Source of the DNA: Microbacterium sp. SD291
Lineage (GTDB): Bacteria; Actinomycetota; Actinomycetes; Actinomycetales; Microbacteriaceae
Reading direction: 5' to 3'
Length of the DNA stretch: 64,000 bases
Assembly (NCBI RefSeq): GCF_017355365.1
Contig: NZ_JADIJR010000018.1
Coordinates: 1-64,000, forward strand
This document shows, piece after piece, positions 6,741 through 15,554 of this stretch (positions are counted from its first letter, which is position 1; the number at the start of each line of letters is the position of its first letter). The notes beneath the pieces were generated by a model. That model was given only the letters and a program-made list of their open reading frames with translations, made no database searches and was not told the DNA's origin. The position numbers were made by a program, and so were the translations under genes.

Positions 6741-8884
6741 GCCAGGTGCCGCTCACGCGTAAGGCGGCCCGGTACGACGCGCGAACCGTGCGGGTGCGCG
6801 CGCACTGGGTGTCACTGGTCGCCGTGCTGCTGGCCGTCGCCGCCGCGCTGGCGATCCAGGGCTACACGCAGCATCTCTCGTCCCTCCAGGAGCGCGCGCC
6901 GTCCCCTTCTGCCGCTCACGGCGTCGTTCCGGTCGAGGCGGCGTCGGGGCCGCCGATCCTCGATCCTGGCTCCGCAGTCCCGGCCGTGGCACCGCGAGAG
7001 GGCACGCTCGCGCTGACCTTCGACGACGGACCCGATCCGCGATGGACGCCGAAGATCCTCGACGTGCTCGCGGCGCATGACGTCCACGCGACGTTCTTCG
7101 TGGTCGGCACTGCGGCGGCGCAGCATCCGGACCTGATCCGTCGCATGATCGCCGAAGGTCACGAGGTCGGCGTGCACACGTTCACCCACGCCGAGCTGGC
7201 CGGTACCCCGCAGTGGCGGTCCAACCTCGAGTTCGGCGCCGCCCAGTCCGCTCTCGCCGGTGCCGGCGGCATCACTTCGTCGCTGTTCCGCCCGCCGTAC
7301 AGCTCCTCGACCGCGGCCCTCACCGACGCGACCTGGTCGGTCGTGGGCGACGCGGCGTCCCGCGGATACATCTCGGTGCTGACGACGCTGGACAGCCGGG
7401 ACTGGGAGCGCCCCGGCGTGGGGCAGATCGTCGAGAACTCCACGCCGGCGTCACCGCAGGACGGCAGCATCCTGCTCATGCACGACGGTGGCGGCGACCG
7501 GTCGGAGACCGTCGCCGCACTCGACGAGCTTCTGACGCGGTACGCGGACGCAGGGATCGAGGCGACGACGGTGAGTGATGCAGCCGGCCTGTCCGGAGCG
7601 GTCTCGGAGGCGTCGGCGCTCGAGCGCACCGGAGGGACGGCGCTCATCGTGGCGCTGTGGGTGAGCGGCGCAGTGGTCGCCCTGATCACGGTCGGGCTTG
7701 TCGTCGCCGGCATCGTCATGCTGGTCAGGGCCGTGCTGGTCGTCGCCCTCGCGATGCGGCACCGGCGCGCCGCGAAGGCCGCAGCCCGCCGGCGGCGCTG
7801 GATCTTCGACGGAGACGTCTCGGTGATCGTGCCCGCGCACAACGAGGCGGCCGGCATCGAGGCGGCAGTGCGCTCGATCGCCGCGTCCAGCCGTCCCGTG
7901 GAGATCATCGTCGTCGACGACGGCTCCACAGACGCGACGGCCGAGATCGTCGCGGGTCTCGATCTGCCGAACGTGCGCCTGATCACCCAGCCGAACGGTG
8001 GCAAGCCGTCTGCGCTCAACGCCGGCATCGCCGCGGCGACCGGCGAGCTGATCGTCATGGTCGACGGTGACACCGTGTTCGAAGAGGAGACCGTCGAGCG
8101 GCTCATCCAGCCTTTCGCCGATCCGGCCGTCGGCGCGGTGTCCGGCAACACGAAGGTCGCGAACCGCGAGGGCGTGCTCGGCGCCTGGCAGCACATCGAG
8201 TACGTCGTGGGATTCAACCTCGACCGCCGTCTCTTCGACATCGCCGAGTGCATGCCCACCGTCCCCGGGGCGATCGGCGGCTTCCGCCGGACGGCGCTGG
8301 AGCGCGTGGGCGGCGTCAGCGAGGACACGCTCGCGGAGGACACCGACCTGACGATGTCCCTGTGCCGCGACGGCTGGCGGGTCGTGTATCAGGAGGACGC
8401 CCGAGCATGGACGGAAGCGCCGGCGACTCTGGGGGCCCTGTGGAAGCAGCGCTACCGCTGGTGCTACGGCACCCTTCAGGCGATGTGGAAGCATCGTGGC
8501 GCCGTCGCCGAGCGCGGCGCCGGAGGGAAGCTGGGTCGTCGCGGGCTCGTCTACCTGCTCGTGCTCCAGGTCCTTCTGCCGCTGTTCGCTCCCGTGGTGG
8601 ACGTCTTCGCCGTCTACGGCCTGCTGTTCCTCGACCCGCTGCGCATCGCCCTGCTGTGGCTCGCCTTCCTCGCGATCCAGGTCGCGATGGCGGTGTACGC
8701 GTTCCGGATCGACGGCGAACGGCTGAGGCCGCTGTGGACCCTCCCGCTGCAGCAGGTGGTGTACCGCCAGCTGATGTACCTGGTGGTCATCCAGTCCGTG
8801 TTCACCGCCGTCGCGGGCACCCGCCTGCGCTGGCACCGCATGCAGCGCTACGGATCGCTGAAGGTCCCGCAGAGCGCCGTCTGA
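6737..8884 (+). CDS. Bifunctional polysaccharide deacetylase / family 2 glycosyltransferase
   Basis: 715 residues. A membrane helix (about 25-42) leads to an outside NodB-type deacetylase with TFDDGPDP (metal-binding Asp97-Asp98 pair) and HTFTH (metal histidines 147 and 151). A second helix pair at about 305-345 returns the chain to the cytoplasm, where a processive GT2 domain follows: [33 protein letters not shown] and QRYRW, as in chitin, hyaluronan and PgaC synthases. Several helices close the protein. It probably polymerises an N-acetylhexosamine chain inside and removes acetyl groups from it outside. The GTG start overlaps the stop of the small membrane protein before it. Confidence 0.9.
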   Translation: MSQVPLTRKAARYDARTVRVRAHWVSLVAVLLAVAAALAIQGYTQHLSSLQERAPSPSAAHGVVPVEAASGPPILDPGSAVPAVAPREGTLALTFDDGPDPRWTPKILDVLAAHDVHATFFVVGTAAAQHPDLIRRMIAEGHEVGVHTFTHAELAGTPQWRSNLEFGAAQSALAGAGGITSSLFRPPYSSSTAALTDATWSVVGDAASRGYISVLTTLDSRDWERPGVGQIVENSTPASPQDGSILLMHDGGGDRSETVAALDELLTRYADAGIEATTVSDAAGLSGAVSEASALERTGGTALIVALWVSGAVVALITVGLVVAGIVMLVRAVLVVALAMRHRRAAKAAARRRRWIFDGDVSVIVPAHNEAAGIEAAVRSIAASSRPVEIIVVDDGSTDATAEIVAGLDLPNVRLITQPNGGKPSALNAGIAAATGELIVMVDGDTVFEEETVERLIQPFADPAVGAVSGNTKVANREGVLGAWQHIEYVVGFNLDRRLFDIAECMPTVPGAIGGFRRTALERVGGVSEDTLAEDTDLTMSLCRDGWRVVYQEDARAWTEAPATLGALWKQRYRWCYGTLQAMWKHRGAVAERGAGGKLGRRGLVYLLVLQVLLPLFAPVVDVFAVYGLLFLDPLRIALLWLAFLAIQVAMAVYAFRIDGERLRPLWTLPLQQVVYRQLMYLVVIQSVFTAVAGTRLRWHRMQRYGSLKVPQSAV

Positions 8885-8906
8885 GCGATCGACGCCGCCG
8901 GCGGGG

Positions 8907-9932
8907 TCAGTGCAGGATGCCGGTCTCGCTGAGCAGGTCGCGCAGGCCCGCGCCGTCCTCGGCGCTCACCCACGGGGCGGCGTGCTCGGCGAGGTGCTCC
9001 TTGTCGGCACGCCCTCCGGCGAGCACGGCCTCGGCGGGGAGCAGCCGGCGGATCGCGACTCCGGCGACCGCATCAGGGTGCTCTGCCATGAACTCGGAGT
9101 AGATCGACTCGTCGTGCTGGCCGTCGTCGCCGATCAGAAGCCACTTCACGTGCGGGAACTCGGTGGCGAGACGGCGGAGGTTGGTGAGCTTGTGCTCGCG
9201 TCCGCTGCGGAACCAGCGGTCGTGGGTGGGACCCCAGTCGGTGAGGAGCATGGAGCCGGCGGGGAACAGGTGCCTGCCGAGGAAGCGTCGCAGCGTCGGT
9301 GCGATGTTCCAGGCGCCGGTCGACAGGTAGACCATCGGGGCGCCGGGATGCTGGCGCAGCAGCTGGTCGAGCAGCACTGCCATGCCGGGGACGGGGAGGC
9401 GGGCGTGCTCGTCGACGACGAACGAGTTCCACGCGGCGATGAACGGGCGGGGGAGTGCGGTGACCATGACGGTGTCGTCGACGTCGGAGAGGACGCCGAA
9501 GCGGGTCGACTCGGCGACGACGAAGGCCGTGGCCTCGACGGGATCCTGGCCCTCCACCTCGATCGTGAAGGTCTGCCACCCGGGGGCGAGCTCGGCGTCG
9601 ACGACCGCGTCGATCACGCCGCCGCGATCCGCCACGATCTCGTGAACCGAGTCGCCGATGCGCACGGTTGCGGTGGCGAAGCTCACCGGGATGCCGACGA
9701 AGCTGCGCCAGCCCCGCACGCTGGCGGGCTCCCCGCTTCTGGTGCGACGCTGCGGCGGGACGATGAGCACCCTGCCGACGACGCGCACCCACCCCGGTCC
9801 GCCGTAGCCGGGGAACGGCAGGATCGTCGCGGTGCGGCCGCGACGGCGCGCTCGTCCCTCGCGCCACACGTGGAAGCGGTGCTCGAGACGGGCGAACCAG
9901 TGGATTCTGGGCGCCGAGGGTGCGGAGGCCAT
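8907..9932 (-). CDS. App1-family phosphatase (DUF2183)
   Basis: 341 residues. LSDVDDTV (Asp150, Asp152) is the DxDxT nucleophile motif of HAD phosphatases, with YLSTGAWN (motif II serine/threonine), HKLTNLRRL (motif III lysine) and LIGDDGQHD (motif IV) in order; the N-terminal 140 residues form a beta-sandwich-like region seen in this family. The yeast homologue App1 is a phosphatidate phosphatase, so a lipid phosphate is a reasonable substrate. No signal peptide is seen. It follows the DedA gene with a four-base gap, so the two membrane/lipid-related genes share a transcript. Confidence 0.88.
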   Translation of the reverse strand: MASAPSAPRIHWFARLEHRFHVWREGRARRRGRTATILPFPGYGGPGWVRVVGRVLIVPPQRRTRSGEPASVRGWRSFVGIPVSFATATVRIGDSVHEIVADRGGVIDAVVDAELAPGWQTFTIEVEGQDPVEATAFVVAESTRFGVLSDVDDTVMVTALPRPFIAAWNSFVVDEHARLPVPGMAVLLDQLLRQHPGAPMVYLSTGAWNIAPTLRRFLGRHLFPAGSMLLTDWGPTHDRWFRSGREHKLTNLRRLATEFPHVKWLLIGDDGQHDESIYSEFMAEHPDAVAGVAIRRLLPAEAVLAGGRADKEHLAEHAAPWVSAEDGAGLRDLLSETGILH

Positions 9933-9936
9933 TGCC

Positions 9937-10608
9937 TCAGTCTTTCACGTCGGCGTCGGCGGCCGCGTCCGGAGTCTCGAGGTGTCGTGCCTCCAGACGA
10001 TGCAGCAGCTTCTTGCCGAGGAAGACGAGGAGCAGGAACACGACGATCGCGCCGACGAAGATGTAGCCCGCGAAGTGCACCTGATCGACCAGCCGGCGGA
10101 ATCCGCCCGCCGCGAGCGAGGCGACGCTCACGTACACCGCAGCCCACAGCACGCACGCAGGAGCCGTCCAGGAGAGGAAGCGGCGGTAGCCGAATCCGCT
10201 CATCCCGACAGTCAGGGGGACGAGCGAGTGCAGCACAGGGAGGAATCGGGACAGGAAGATCGCGACCCCGCCGCGCCGCTGCAGGTAGTTCTCCGCGCGC
10301 CGCCAGTTGTGCTCGCCGATGCGCCGGCCGACCCACGACGACCGGATATGCGGCCCGATCCACCTGCCGAGCGCGAAGCCGATGCTCTCTCCGATGAGAG
10401 CGCCGATCACGACCGCGATCCCGAGAGCGATACCCTCGACCGGATTCGCGACTCCGATCGCGGCGACGATGACGACCGTGTCGCCAGGGACGATCAGGCC
10501 GATCAGGATGCTCGTCTCGAGGAGCACCGCGAGACCCGCGACGAGCGTGCGGGTGACCGGGTCGATCGACTGCACGTAGTCGAGGATCCACAGCAGAACG
10601 TCGTCCAC
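9937..10608 (-). CDS. DedA-family membrane protein
   Basis: 223 residues from the GTG at 10608; TATCCT six bases before it supports this start. The sequence has the DedA/SNARE-associated core: LLETSILIGLIVPGDTVV, then GALIGESIGFALGRWIG, and FLSRFLPVLHSLVPLTVGMSG with the conserved arginine and proline of the re-entrant loop, and four to five membrane helices. DedA proteins are lipid scramblases/flippases, some for undecaprenyl phosphate or phosphatidylethanolamine. The gene diverges from pabB, with both transcripts starting within about 45 bases, and is followed by an App1 phosphatase. Confidence 0.92.
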   Translation of the reverse strand: MDDVLLWILDYVQSIDPVTRTLVAGLAVLLETSILIGLIVPGDTVVIVAAIGVANPVEGIALGIAVVIGALIGESIGFALGRWIGPHIRSSWVGRRIGEHNWRRAENYLQRRGGVAIFLSRFLPVLHSLVPLTVGMSGFGYRRFLSWTAPACVLWAAVYVSVASLAAGGFRRLVDQVHFAGYIFVGAIVVFLLLVFLGKKLLHRLEARHLETPDAAADADVKD

Positions 10609-10614
10609 CCCATG

Positions 10615-10620
10615 AGGATA
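10615..10620 (-). promoter_or_regulatory. -10 element TATCCT, leaderless layout (dedA)
   Basis: Minus-strand TATCCT, CATGGG, then the GTG at 10608. Confidence 0.6.
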
Positions 10621-10638
10621 CGGGAGCAAGCCGGGTCC

Positions 10639-10644
10639 TAGGCT
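10639..10644 (+). promoter_or_regulatory. -10 element TAGGCT, leaderless layout (pabB)
   Basis: TAGGCT, GGAAAG, then the GTG at 10651. It faces away from the dedA promoter 18 bases to the left. Confidence 0.6.
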
Positions 10645-10650
10645 GGAAAG

Positions 10651-11964
10651 GTGCCTCGATCCCTGACCGCTCGCGTCCTCCCGGCGTGGGTGGACCCCGC
10701 GGCGCTGTTCCTCTCGCTCGAGCGGAACGCCGGGGATGTCTTCTGGCTGGATGCCGGGGCGGATGCCGCCGACGGGTGGAGCTTCATCGGCACGGGGGAG
10801 CAGGCCTCGCTCCCGGTGGACGTCAGGCTGGACGAGGCCCGCCCTGTCGCTGCCGGCGAGCCGCCGTTCCGCGGCGGCTGGGTCGGCTGGTACGACTATG
10901 AGAGCGGGGCACGGCGGGCCGGAGCGCCGGTCGCGGATGCCGCGGGCACCGAGGGTGGCGCGTGGCTGCGGGTGACCCGGGCCGTCGCCCTGGATCACGG
11001 GGCCCGTCGCGCATGGGTGCTCGCCGAGGCAGACGACCTCGACGACTGGGAGTCGTCGGTGCGGGAACGGCGGGCTGCGGCATCCGCTCCGCCGGCCGGA
11101 CCGGCCCCGACCCTGGCGATCGCGCGCCACACGCCGGACGAGTACACCGCGCTCATCGAACGCTGCCGCGAGCTGATCAGGGCGGGGATCGCATACCAGC
11201 TCTGCCTCACCACCCGCTTCAACGTGCCGGGGGCGCATGACGCCGTCGCCGCATACCTCCGGCTCCGCTCCGCCACGCCCGCGCACCACGGCGGCTTCCT
11301 GCGCATCGGCGACCGTGCGCTGCTGAGCGCGAGCCCGGAGCAGTTCCTGCACGCAGAAGGCGGAGTCATCCGCACCAGGCCGATCAAGGGCACCCGTCCG
11401 CGGAGCGCAGACCCGGCTGCGGATGCCGCACTCGCCGCAGAGCTCGCGGCCGATGCGAAGGAGCGCGCCGAGAACGTGATGATCGTCGACCTGATGCGCA
11501 ACGACCTGTCGCAGGTGTGCGTGCCGGGGTCGATCCGCGTCGACGGCCTCTGGGTCGTCGAGAGCTATCCGGCGGTCCATCAGCTGGTCAGCACCGTGAG
11601 CGGAACCGCCGCCCCCGGGACCACGGTCGGAGCGCTGCTGGACGCGAGCTTCCCCGCCGGCAGCATGACCGGCGCCCCCAAGCTCTCGGCGATGACCCGG
11701 CTGCGCGAGCTCGAGGGCGGGCCGCGCGGGGTGTACGCCGGCTGCTTCGGGCACGTCGGCGTCGACGGCACGCTGGATCTGGCCATGGTCATCCGCAGCA
11801 TCGTGATCGACGGCGAGGGTGCGGTGGTCGGCGCCGGCGGCGGGATCACGTGGCGATCGGTCGCGGCATCCGAGGTGGCGGAGGTGGCGACCAAGGCGAG
11901 GGCGCCCCTGGCGGCGCTGGGCGCGGAAATGCCCCCGGCCTGGGGTTCCGATATCCTGAACTGA
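10651..11964 (+). CDS. pabB: Aminodeoxychorismate synthase component I
   Basis: 437 residues. The C-terminal chorismate-binding domain carries AYQLCLTTRF, ASPEQFL, PIKGTRPR, ENVMIVDLMRNDL and GSMTGAPK. The lysine of PIKGT (about residue 246) is the nucleophile of aminodeoxychorismate synthases; anthranilate synthases have alanine there, so folate/p-aminobenzoate synthesis is favoured over tryptophan. The N-terminal 150 residues are a diverged, shortened subdomain. No glutamine amidotransferase (pabA) or lyase (pabC) gene is in the window, so its partners lie elsewhere. A TATCCT near 11952, inside its 3' end, could start leuS transcripts. Confidence 0.9.
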   Translation: MPRSLTARVLPAWVDPAALFLSLERNAGDVFWLDAGADAADGWSFIGTGEQASLPVDVRLDEARPVAAGEPPFRGGWVGWYDYESGARRAGAPVADAAGTEGGAWLRVTRAVALDHGARRAWVLAEADDLDDWESSVRERRAAASAPPAGPAPTLAIARHTPDEYTALIERCRELIRAGIAYQLCLTTRFNVPGAHDAVAAYLRLRSATPAHHGGFLRIGDRALLSASPEQFLHAEGGVIRTRPIKGTRPRSADPAADAALAAELAADAKERAENVMIVDLMRNDLSQVCVPGSIRVDGLWVVESYPAVHQLVSTVSGTAAPGTTVGALLDASFPAGSMTGAPKLSAMTRLRELEGGPRGVYAGCFGHVGVDGTLDLAMVIRSIVIDGEGAVVGAGGGITWRSVAASEVAEVATKARAPLAALGAEMPPAWGSDILN

Positions 11965-11997
11965 TCCCGATTTTCCCTTCAGATTGGTTGTGCGTTC

Positions 11998-14577
11998 GTG
12001 GCTTCGAACCTGTCCTCCGCTCCCGTCGACGAGGAGGCCTCCTCGCCGCACGCCATCCAGGCCAAATGGCAGAAGTACTGGGCAGAGAACGAGACCTTCC
12101 TCACGGGCGGCGACGATGACACGCGCCCCCGCCGCTACGTCCTCGCGATGTTCCCGTACCCCTCCGGCGACCTGCACATGGGGCACGCCGAGAACTACCT
12201 GTACTCCGACATCGTGGCGCGCTTCTGGCGGCACCGCGGGCACAACGTCCTGAACCCGATCGGATGGGACTCCTTCGGTCTGCCCGCCGAGAACGCGGCG
12301 ATCCGCCAGGGTGCCGACCCGCGTGAGTGGACGTATCAGAACATCGCGCAGCAGAAGAAGGCGTTCCAGTCATACGGCGTCTCCTTCGACTGGTCGCGCG
12401 TGCTGCACACCTCCGACCCCGAGTACTACCGCTGGAACCAGTGGCTGTTCCTGAAGCTGCACGAGCGCGGTCTCGCGTACCGCAAGAAGAGCGCCGTGAA
12501 CTGGTGCCCGAACGACCAGACGGTGCTCGCGAACGAGCAGGTCGTCGACGGGCGCTGCGACCGCTGCGGCGCCGAGGTCGTGAAGAAGAAGCTCACGCAG
12601 TGGTACTTCAAGATCACCGACTACGCCGACCGTCTGCTGGACGACCTGAACCAGCTCGAGGGGTTCTGGCCGCACAAGGTGCTGCAGATGCAGCGCAACT
12701 GGATCGGCCGCTCGGTCGGCGCCGATGTCGATTTCCGCATCGAGGGACGCGAGGAGCCGGTCACGGTGTTCTCGACCCGTCCTGACACCCTGCACGGCGC
12801 GACCTTCTTCGTCGTCGCCCCCGACGGCGACCTGGCGGCCGAGCTGGCTGCCGAAGCACCCGCTCAGGTGCGCGAGCGCTTCCAGAGCTACCTGTCGGAG
12901 GTGCAGAAGGAGACCGACATCGACAGGCAGGCCACCGACCGGCCGAAGACCGGAGTGTTCCTGGAGCGCTACGCGATCAACCCGGTCAACGGCGAGAAGC
13001 TGCCGATCTGGGCGGCCGACTACGTGCTGGCCGACTACGGACACGGTGCCGTGATGGCGGTTCCCGCACATGACCAGCGCGACCTCGACTTCGCCCGCGC
13101 GTTCGACCTCCCGGTCAAGGTCGTCGTCGACACGACCGCGCCGATCACCGGTGCCATGCCGATCATCGAGGTCGACGATGAGGGCGTGCCGATCGACACC
13201 GGCCTCGCGTCGCTCGAGGAGCAGCACCCGTCGAGCACGGGCGTCGCACTCACCGGCGAGGGCCGGATGATCAACTCCGGCGCTCTCAACGGGCTGTCCA
13301 AGCGCAACGCGATCGCCCGTGCGATCGAGCAGCTCGAGGGGTCCGGCACCGGCCGTGCGGCGAAGAACTACCGCCTCCGTGACTGGCTGATCTCCCGGCA
13401 GCGCTTCTGGGGCACGCCGATCCCGATGCTGCACGCGGAGGACGGCCGGATCATCCCGGTCGCCGAAGACCAGCTGCCGGTGAAGCTGCCGAGCGTGGAG
13501 GGACTCGACCTGAAGCCGAAGGGCGCGTCGCCGCTGGGCGCGGCCGAGAGCTGGGTGCAGACCGTCGACCCGGCATCCGGCGATCCGGTGCTGCGCGACC
13601 CGGACACCATGGACACGTTCGTGGACAGCTCGTGGTATTTCCTGCGCTTCCTGTCGCCGAACAGTGACACCGTGGCGTTCGACCCCGCGCAGGCCGACCG
13701 GTGGGCGCCGGTGGATTCGTACATCGGCGGCGTCGAGCACGCGATCCTGCACCTGCTGTACGCGCGCTTCATCACGAAGGTGCTGTTCGACATGGGGCTG
13801 ATCGACTTCACGGAGCCCTTCTCGAACCTGATCAACCAGGGCATGGTGCTGCTGGACGGCGCGAAGATGTCGAAGAGCAAGGGCAACCTGGTGCTCTTCG
13901 AGGAGGAGCTCGACGCCTACGGTGCTGACGCGCTCCGCGTCGGCCTGGCGTTCGCGGGCCCGGTCGAGGATGACAAGGACTGGGCCGACGTCTCCACGAC
14001 AGGCGCCCAGAAGTTCCTGGCACGTGTGCTGCGCATCGCGAACGAGGTGTCGAGCCCCGTCGACGTCGTGTTCGACGGGGGAGACGCCGCCCTCCGGCGG
14101 GCGACGCACAAGCTCCTGGGCGAGGCGCCCGCTCTCGTCGAGCAGACGAAGTTCAACGTCCTGGTGGCGCGCCTCATGGAGCTCGCGAACCTCACCCGCA
14201 AGACGATCGACGGCCAGGCCGGCGCCGCGAACCCCGCGGTGCGCGAGGCTGCCGAGACGATCGCCGTGATGCTCGACCTGATCGCCCCGCACACTGCGGA
14301 GGAGATGTGGGAGATCCTCGGTCACGAGCCGTCCGTCGGCCTCGTCACGTGGCGCTCCGCCGACCCGGCGCTGCTCGTGGAGGACTCGATCACCGCCGTC
14401 GTGCAGGTGAACGGCAAGGTCCGCGCGCAGCTCGAGGTGCCGGCGCGCATCGGCGAGGCGGAGCTGGAATCGCTGGCCCGCGCGGACGAGCGCGTGATCC
14501 GGTCGATCGGCGACAAGGAGATCGTGAAGGTCGTCGTGCGCGCGCCGAAGATCGTCAGCATCGTCGTCAAGGGCTGA
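11998..14577 (+). CDS. leuS: Leucyl-tRNA synthetase
   Basis: 859 residues from the GTG at 11998. Class I signatures are HMGH (residues 60-63) and KMSKS (623-627). Between them lie a zinc-ribbon-like CDRCG segment, the CP1 editing domain that hydrolyses mischarged tRNA (with [12 protein letters not shown] and the [15 protein letters not shown] stretch), and DSSWYFLRF near the active site. The C-terminal anticodon-binding and tail domains ([14 protein letters not shown]) are complete. Length and domain order match bacterial LeuRS. It lies 33 bases after pabB, without an obvious Shine-Dalgarno. Confidence 0.98.
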   Translation: MASNLSSAPVDEEASSPHAIQAKWQKYWAENETFLTGGDDDTRPRRYVLAMFPYPSGDLHMGHAENYLYSDIVARFWRHRGHNVLNPIGWDSFGLPAENAAIRQGADPREWTYQNIAQQKKAFQSYGVSFDWSRVLHTSDPEYYRWNQWLFLKLHERGLAYRKKSAVNWCPNDQTVLANEQVVDGRCDRCGAEVVKKKLTQWYFKITDYADRLLDDLNQLEGFWPHKVLQMQRNWIGRSVGADVDFRIEGREEPVTVFSTRPDTLHGATFFVVAPDGDLAAELAAEAPAQVRERFQSYLSEVQKETDIDRQATDRPKTGVFLERYAINPVNGEKLPIWAADYVLADYGHGAVMAVPAHDQRDLDFARAFDLPVKVVVDTTAPITGAMPIIEVDDEGVPIDTGLASLEEQHPSSTGVALTGEGRMINSGALNGLSKRNAIARAIEQLEGSGTGRAAKNYRLRDWLISRQRFWGTPIPMLHAEDGRIIPVAEDQLPVKLPSVEGLDLKPKGASPLGAAESWVQTVDPASGDPVLRDPDTMDTFVDSSWYFLRFLSPNSDTVAFDPAQADRWAPVDSYIGGVEHAILHLLYARFITKVLFDMGLIDFTEPFSNLINQGMVLLDGAKMSKSKGNLVLFEEELDAYGADALRVGLAFAGPVEDDKDWADVSTTGAQKFLARVLRIANEVSSPVDVVFDGGDAALRRATHKLLGEAPALVEQTKFNVLVARLMELANLTRKTIDGQAGAANPAVREAAETIAVMLDLIAPHTAEEMWEILGHEPSVGLVTWRSADPALLVEDSITAVVQVNGKVRAQLEVPARIGEAELESLARADERVIRSIGDKEIVKVVVRAPKIVSIVVKG

Positions 14578-14936
14578 GTCGGGCTTGTACGTCTGCTGCT
14601 CGGACGACCCCGAACGCTGCGCGATCTCGGCCGACGCCATCACAGGGTGATCGTGCCGGGATGAGTGCGGCTACGGCCGATCCGGCGCGCGGACGGAGCT
14701 CCGAGAGCCGCTCATCGGGCAGGGTCTTGAGAGATCGTCGGGGGATCGTCGCGTCGACGGACGCCAATGTCCGATCGGCGCGCGTGCCACCCCGCGCCGA
14801 CTGGCGCCAGGGGAGTGCTCGGCGGTGTGGGGCGGCCACGCCGGCCTCACTGCACACTCGAACGACACCCCCCAACTCTCCACAGGCCTCGGGATTCGGG
14901 GGCAGGTGGGTCTGCCTACAGGCTTAGCGTGGCGGG
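14578..14936. other. 359-bp gap between leuS and comEA with no assigned gene
   Basis: Open frames exist on both strands (for example minus 14567-14875, reading DRTLASVDATIPRRSL), but their third codon positions are clearly less GC-rich than in neighbouring genes and no family is recognised. The stretch may be a decayed gene; its right end holds the comEA promoter. I see no terminator hairpin or RNA gene. Confidence 0.4.
14925..14930 (+). promoter_or_regulatory. -10 element TAGCGT, leaderless layout (comEA)
   Basis: TAGCGT, six bases, then the ATG at 14937. Confidence 0.55.
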
Positions 14937-15554
14937 ATGCCACAGTCGCAGCCGCCGGTCACGCCCCCGCGGCGGCTGCGACTGAGTATCGGCGCAGCGG
15001 TCGTGCTGGCACTCGTGGTGCTGTCCGCGGCCGTGGGACTCGGGATCATGCGCGGCCAGGCGTCGCCCAGCCAGACGGTTCCGCTTCCGGGCGCGGGAGC
15101 GGAAGTCGGTACGGATGGGACCCCGGTACCGTCGGCCGAGCTGTATGTGCACGTCCTCGGTGCGGTGGAGCACCCGGGGCTGTACGTGCTCGGCGTGGAT
15201 GCACGCCTGGTCGATGCCGTCGCCGCTGCCGGTGGAACGACTGATGACGCGGATCTCGCTGCGATCAATCTGGCCAGAGCGCTCGAGGACGGCGAGCAGA
15301 TCATCGTCCCGGTGGTGGGGGCGACGCCCCCGGATGCCGGCGGGGGCGCCGCACCGTCGGACGGTCTCATCGACCTGAACGCTGCGGATCAGGCGGCGCT
15401 GGAGACGCTGCCGCGGATCGGCCCCGCGCTGGCCGAGCGCATCATCGCCTGGCGCGAAGAGAACGGCAGGTTCCGCTCGGTCGACGATCTTCTCGCCGTC
15501 CCCGGGATCGGCGAGAAGCTCCTGAGCGGCATCCGTGATGCGGTGCGGGTATGA
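14937..15554 (+). CDS. comEA: Competence protein ComEA, DNA-binding
   Basis: 205 residues. One membrane helix (about 18-37) is followed outside by an SLBB-type domain (YVHVLGAVEHPGLYVLGVDA) and a C-terminal double helix-hairpin-helix DNA-binding domain (IDLNAADQAALETLPRIGP, then VPGIGEKLLSGIRD). It should bind double-stranded DNA at the cell surface and pass it to ComEC. The stop overlaps the comEC start (ATGA). Most actinobacteria carry this pair although natural competence has been shown in few. Confidence 0.95.
   Translation: MPQSQPPVTPPRRLRLSIGAAVVLALVVLSAAVGLGIMRGQASPSQTVPLPGAGAEVGTDGTPVPSAELYVHVLGAVEHPGLYVLGVDARLVDAVAAAGGTTDDADLAAINLARALEDGEQIIVPVVGATPPDAGGGAAPSDGLIDLNAADQAALETLPRIGPALAERIIAWREENGRFRSVDDLLAVPGIGEKLLSGIRDAVRV

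Noticed and set aside
11965..11997. T-box or other leader before leuS
   Set aside because: Only 33 bases separate it from pabB and no T-box sequence or hairpin is present.
10609..12243. Upstream extension of the DedA frame by over 500 codons
   Set aside because: The extension lies opposite pabB and leuS; the GTG at 10608 has a TATCCT promoter at the expected distance and begins a normal DedA protein.
14567..14875. Minus-strand 102-codon frame between leuS and comEA
   Set aside because: Third-position GC is too low for this genome and nothing is recognised; kept only as a possible decayed gene.
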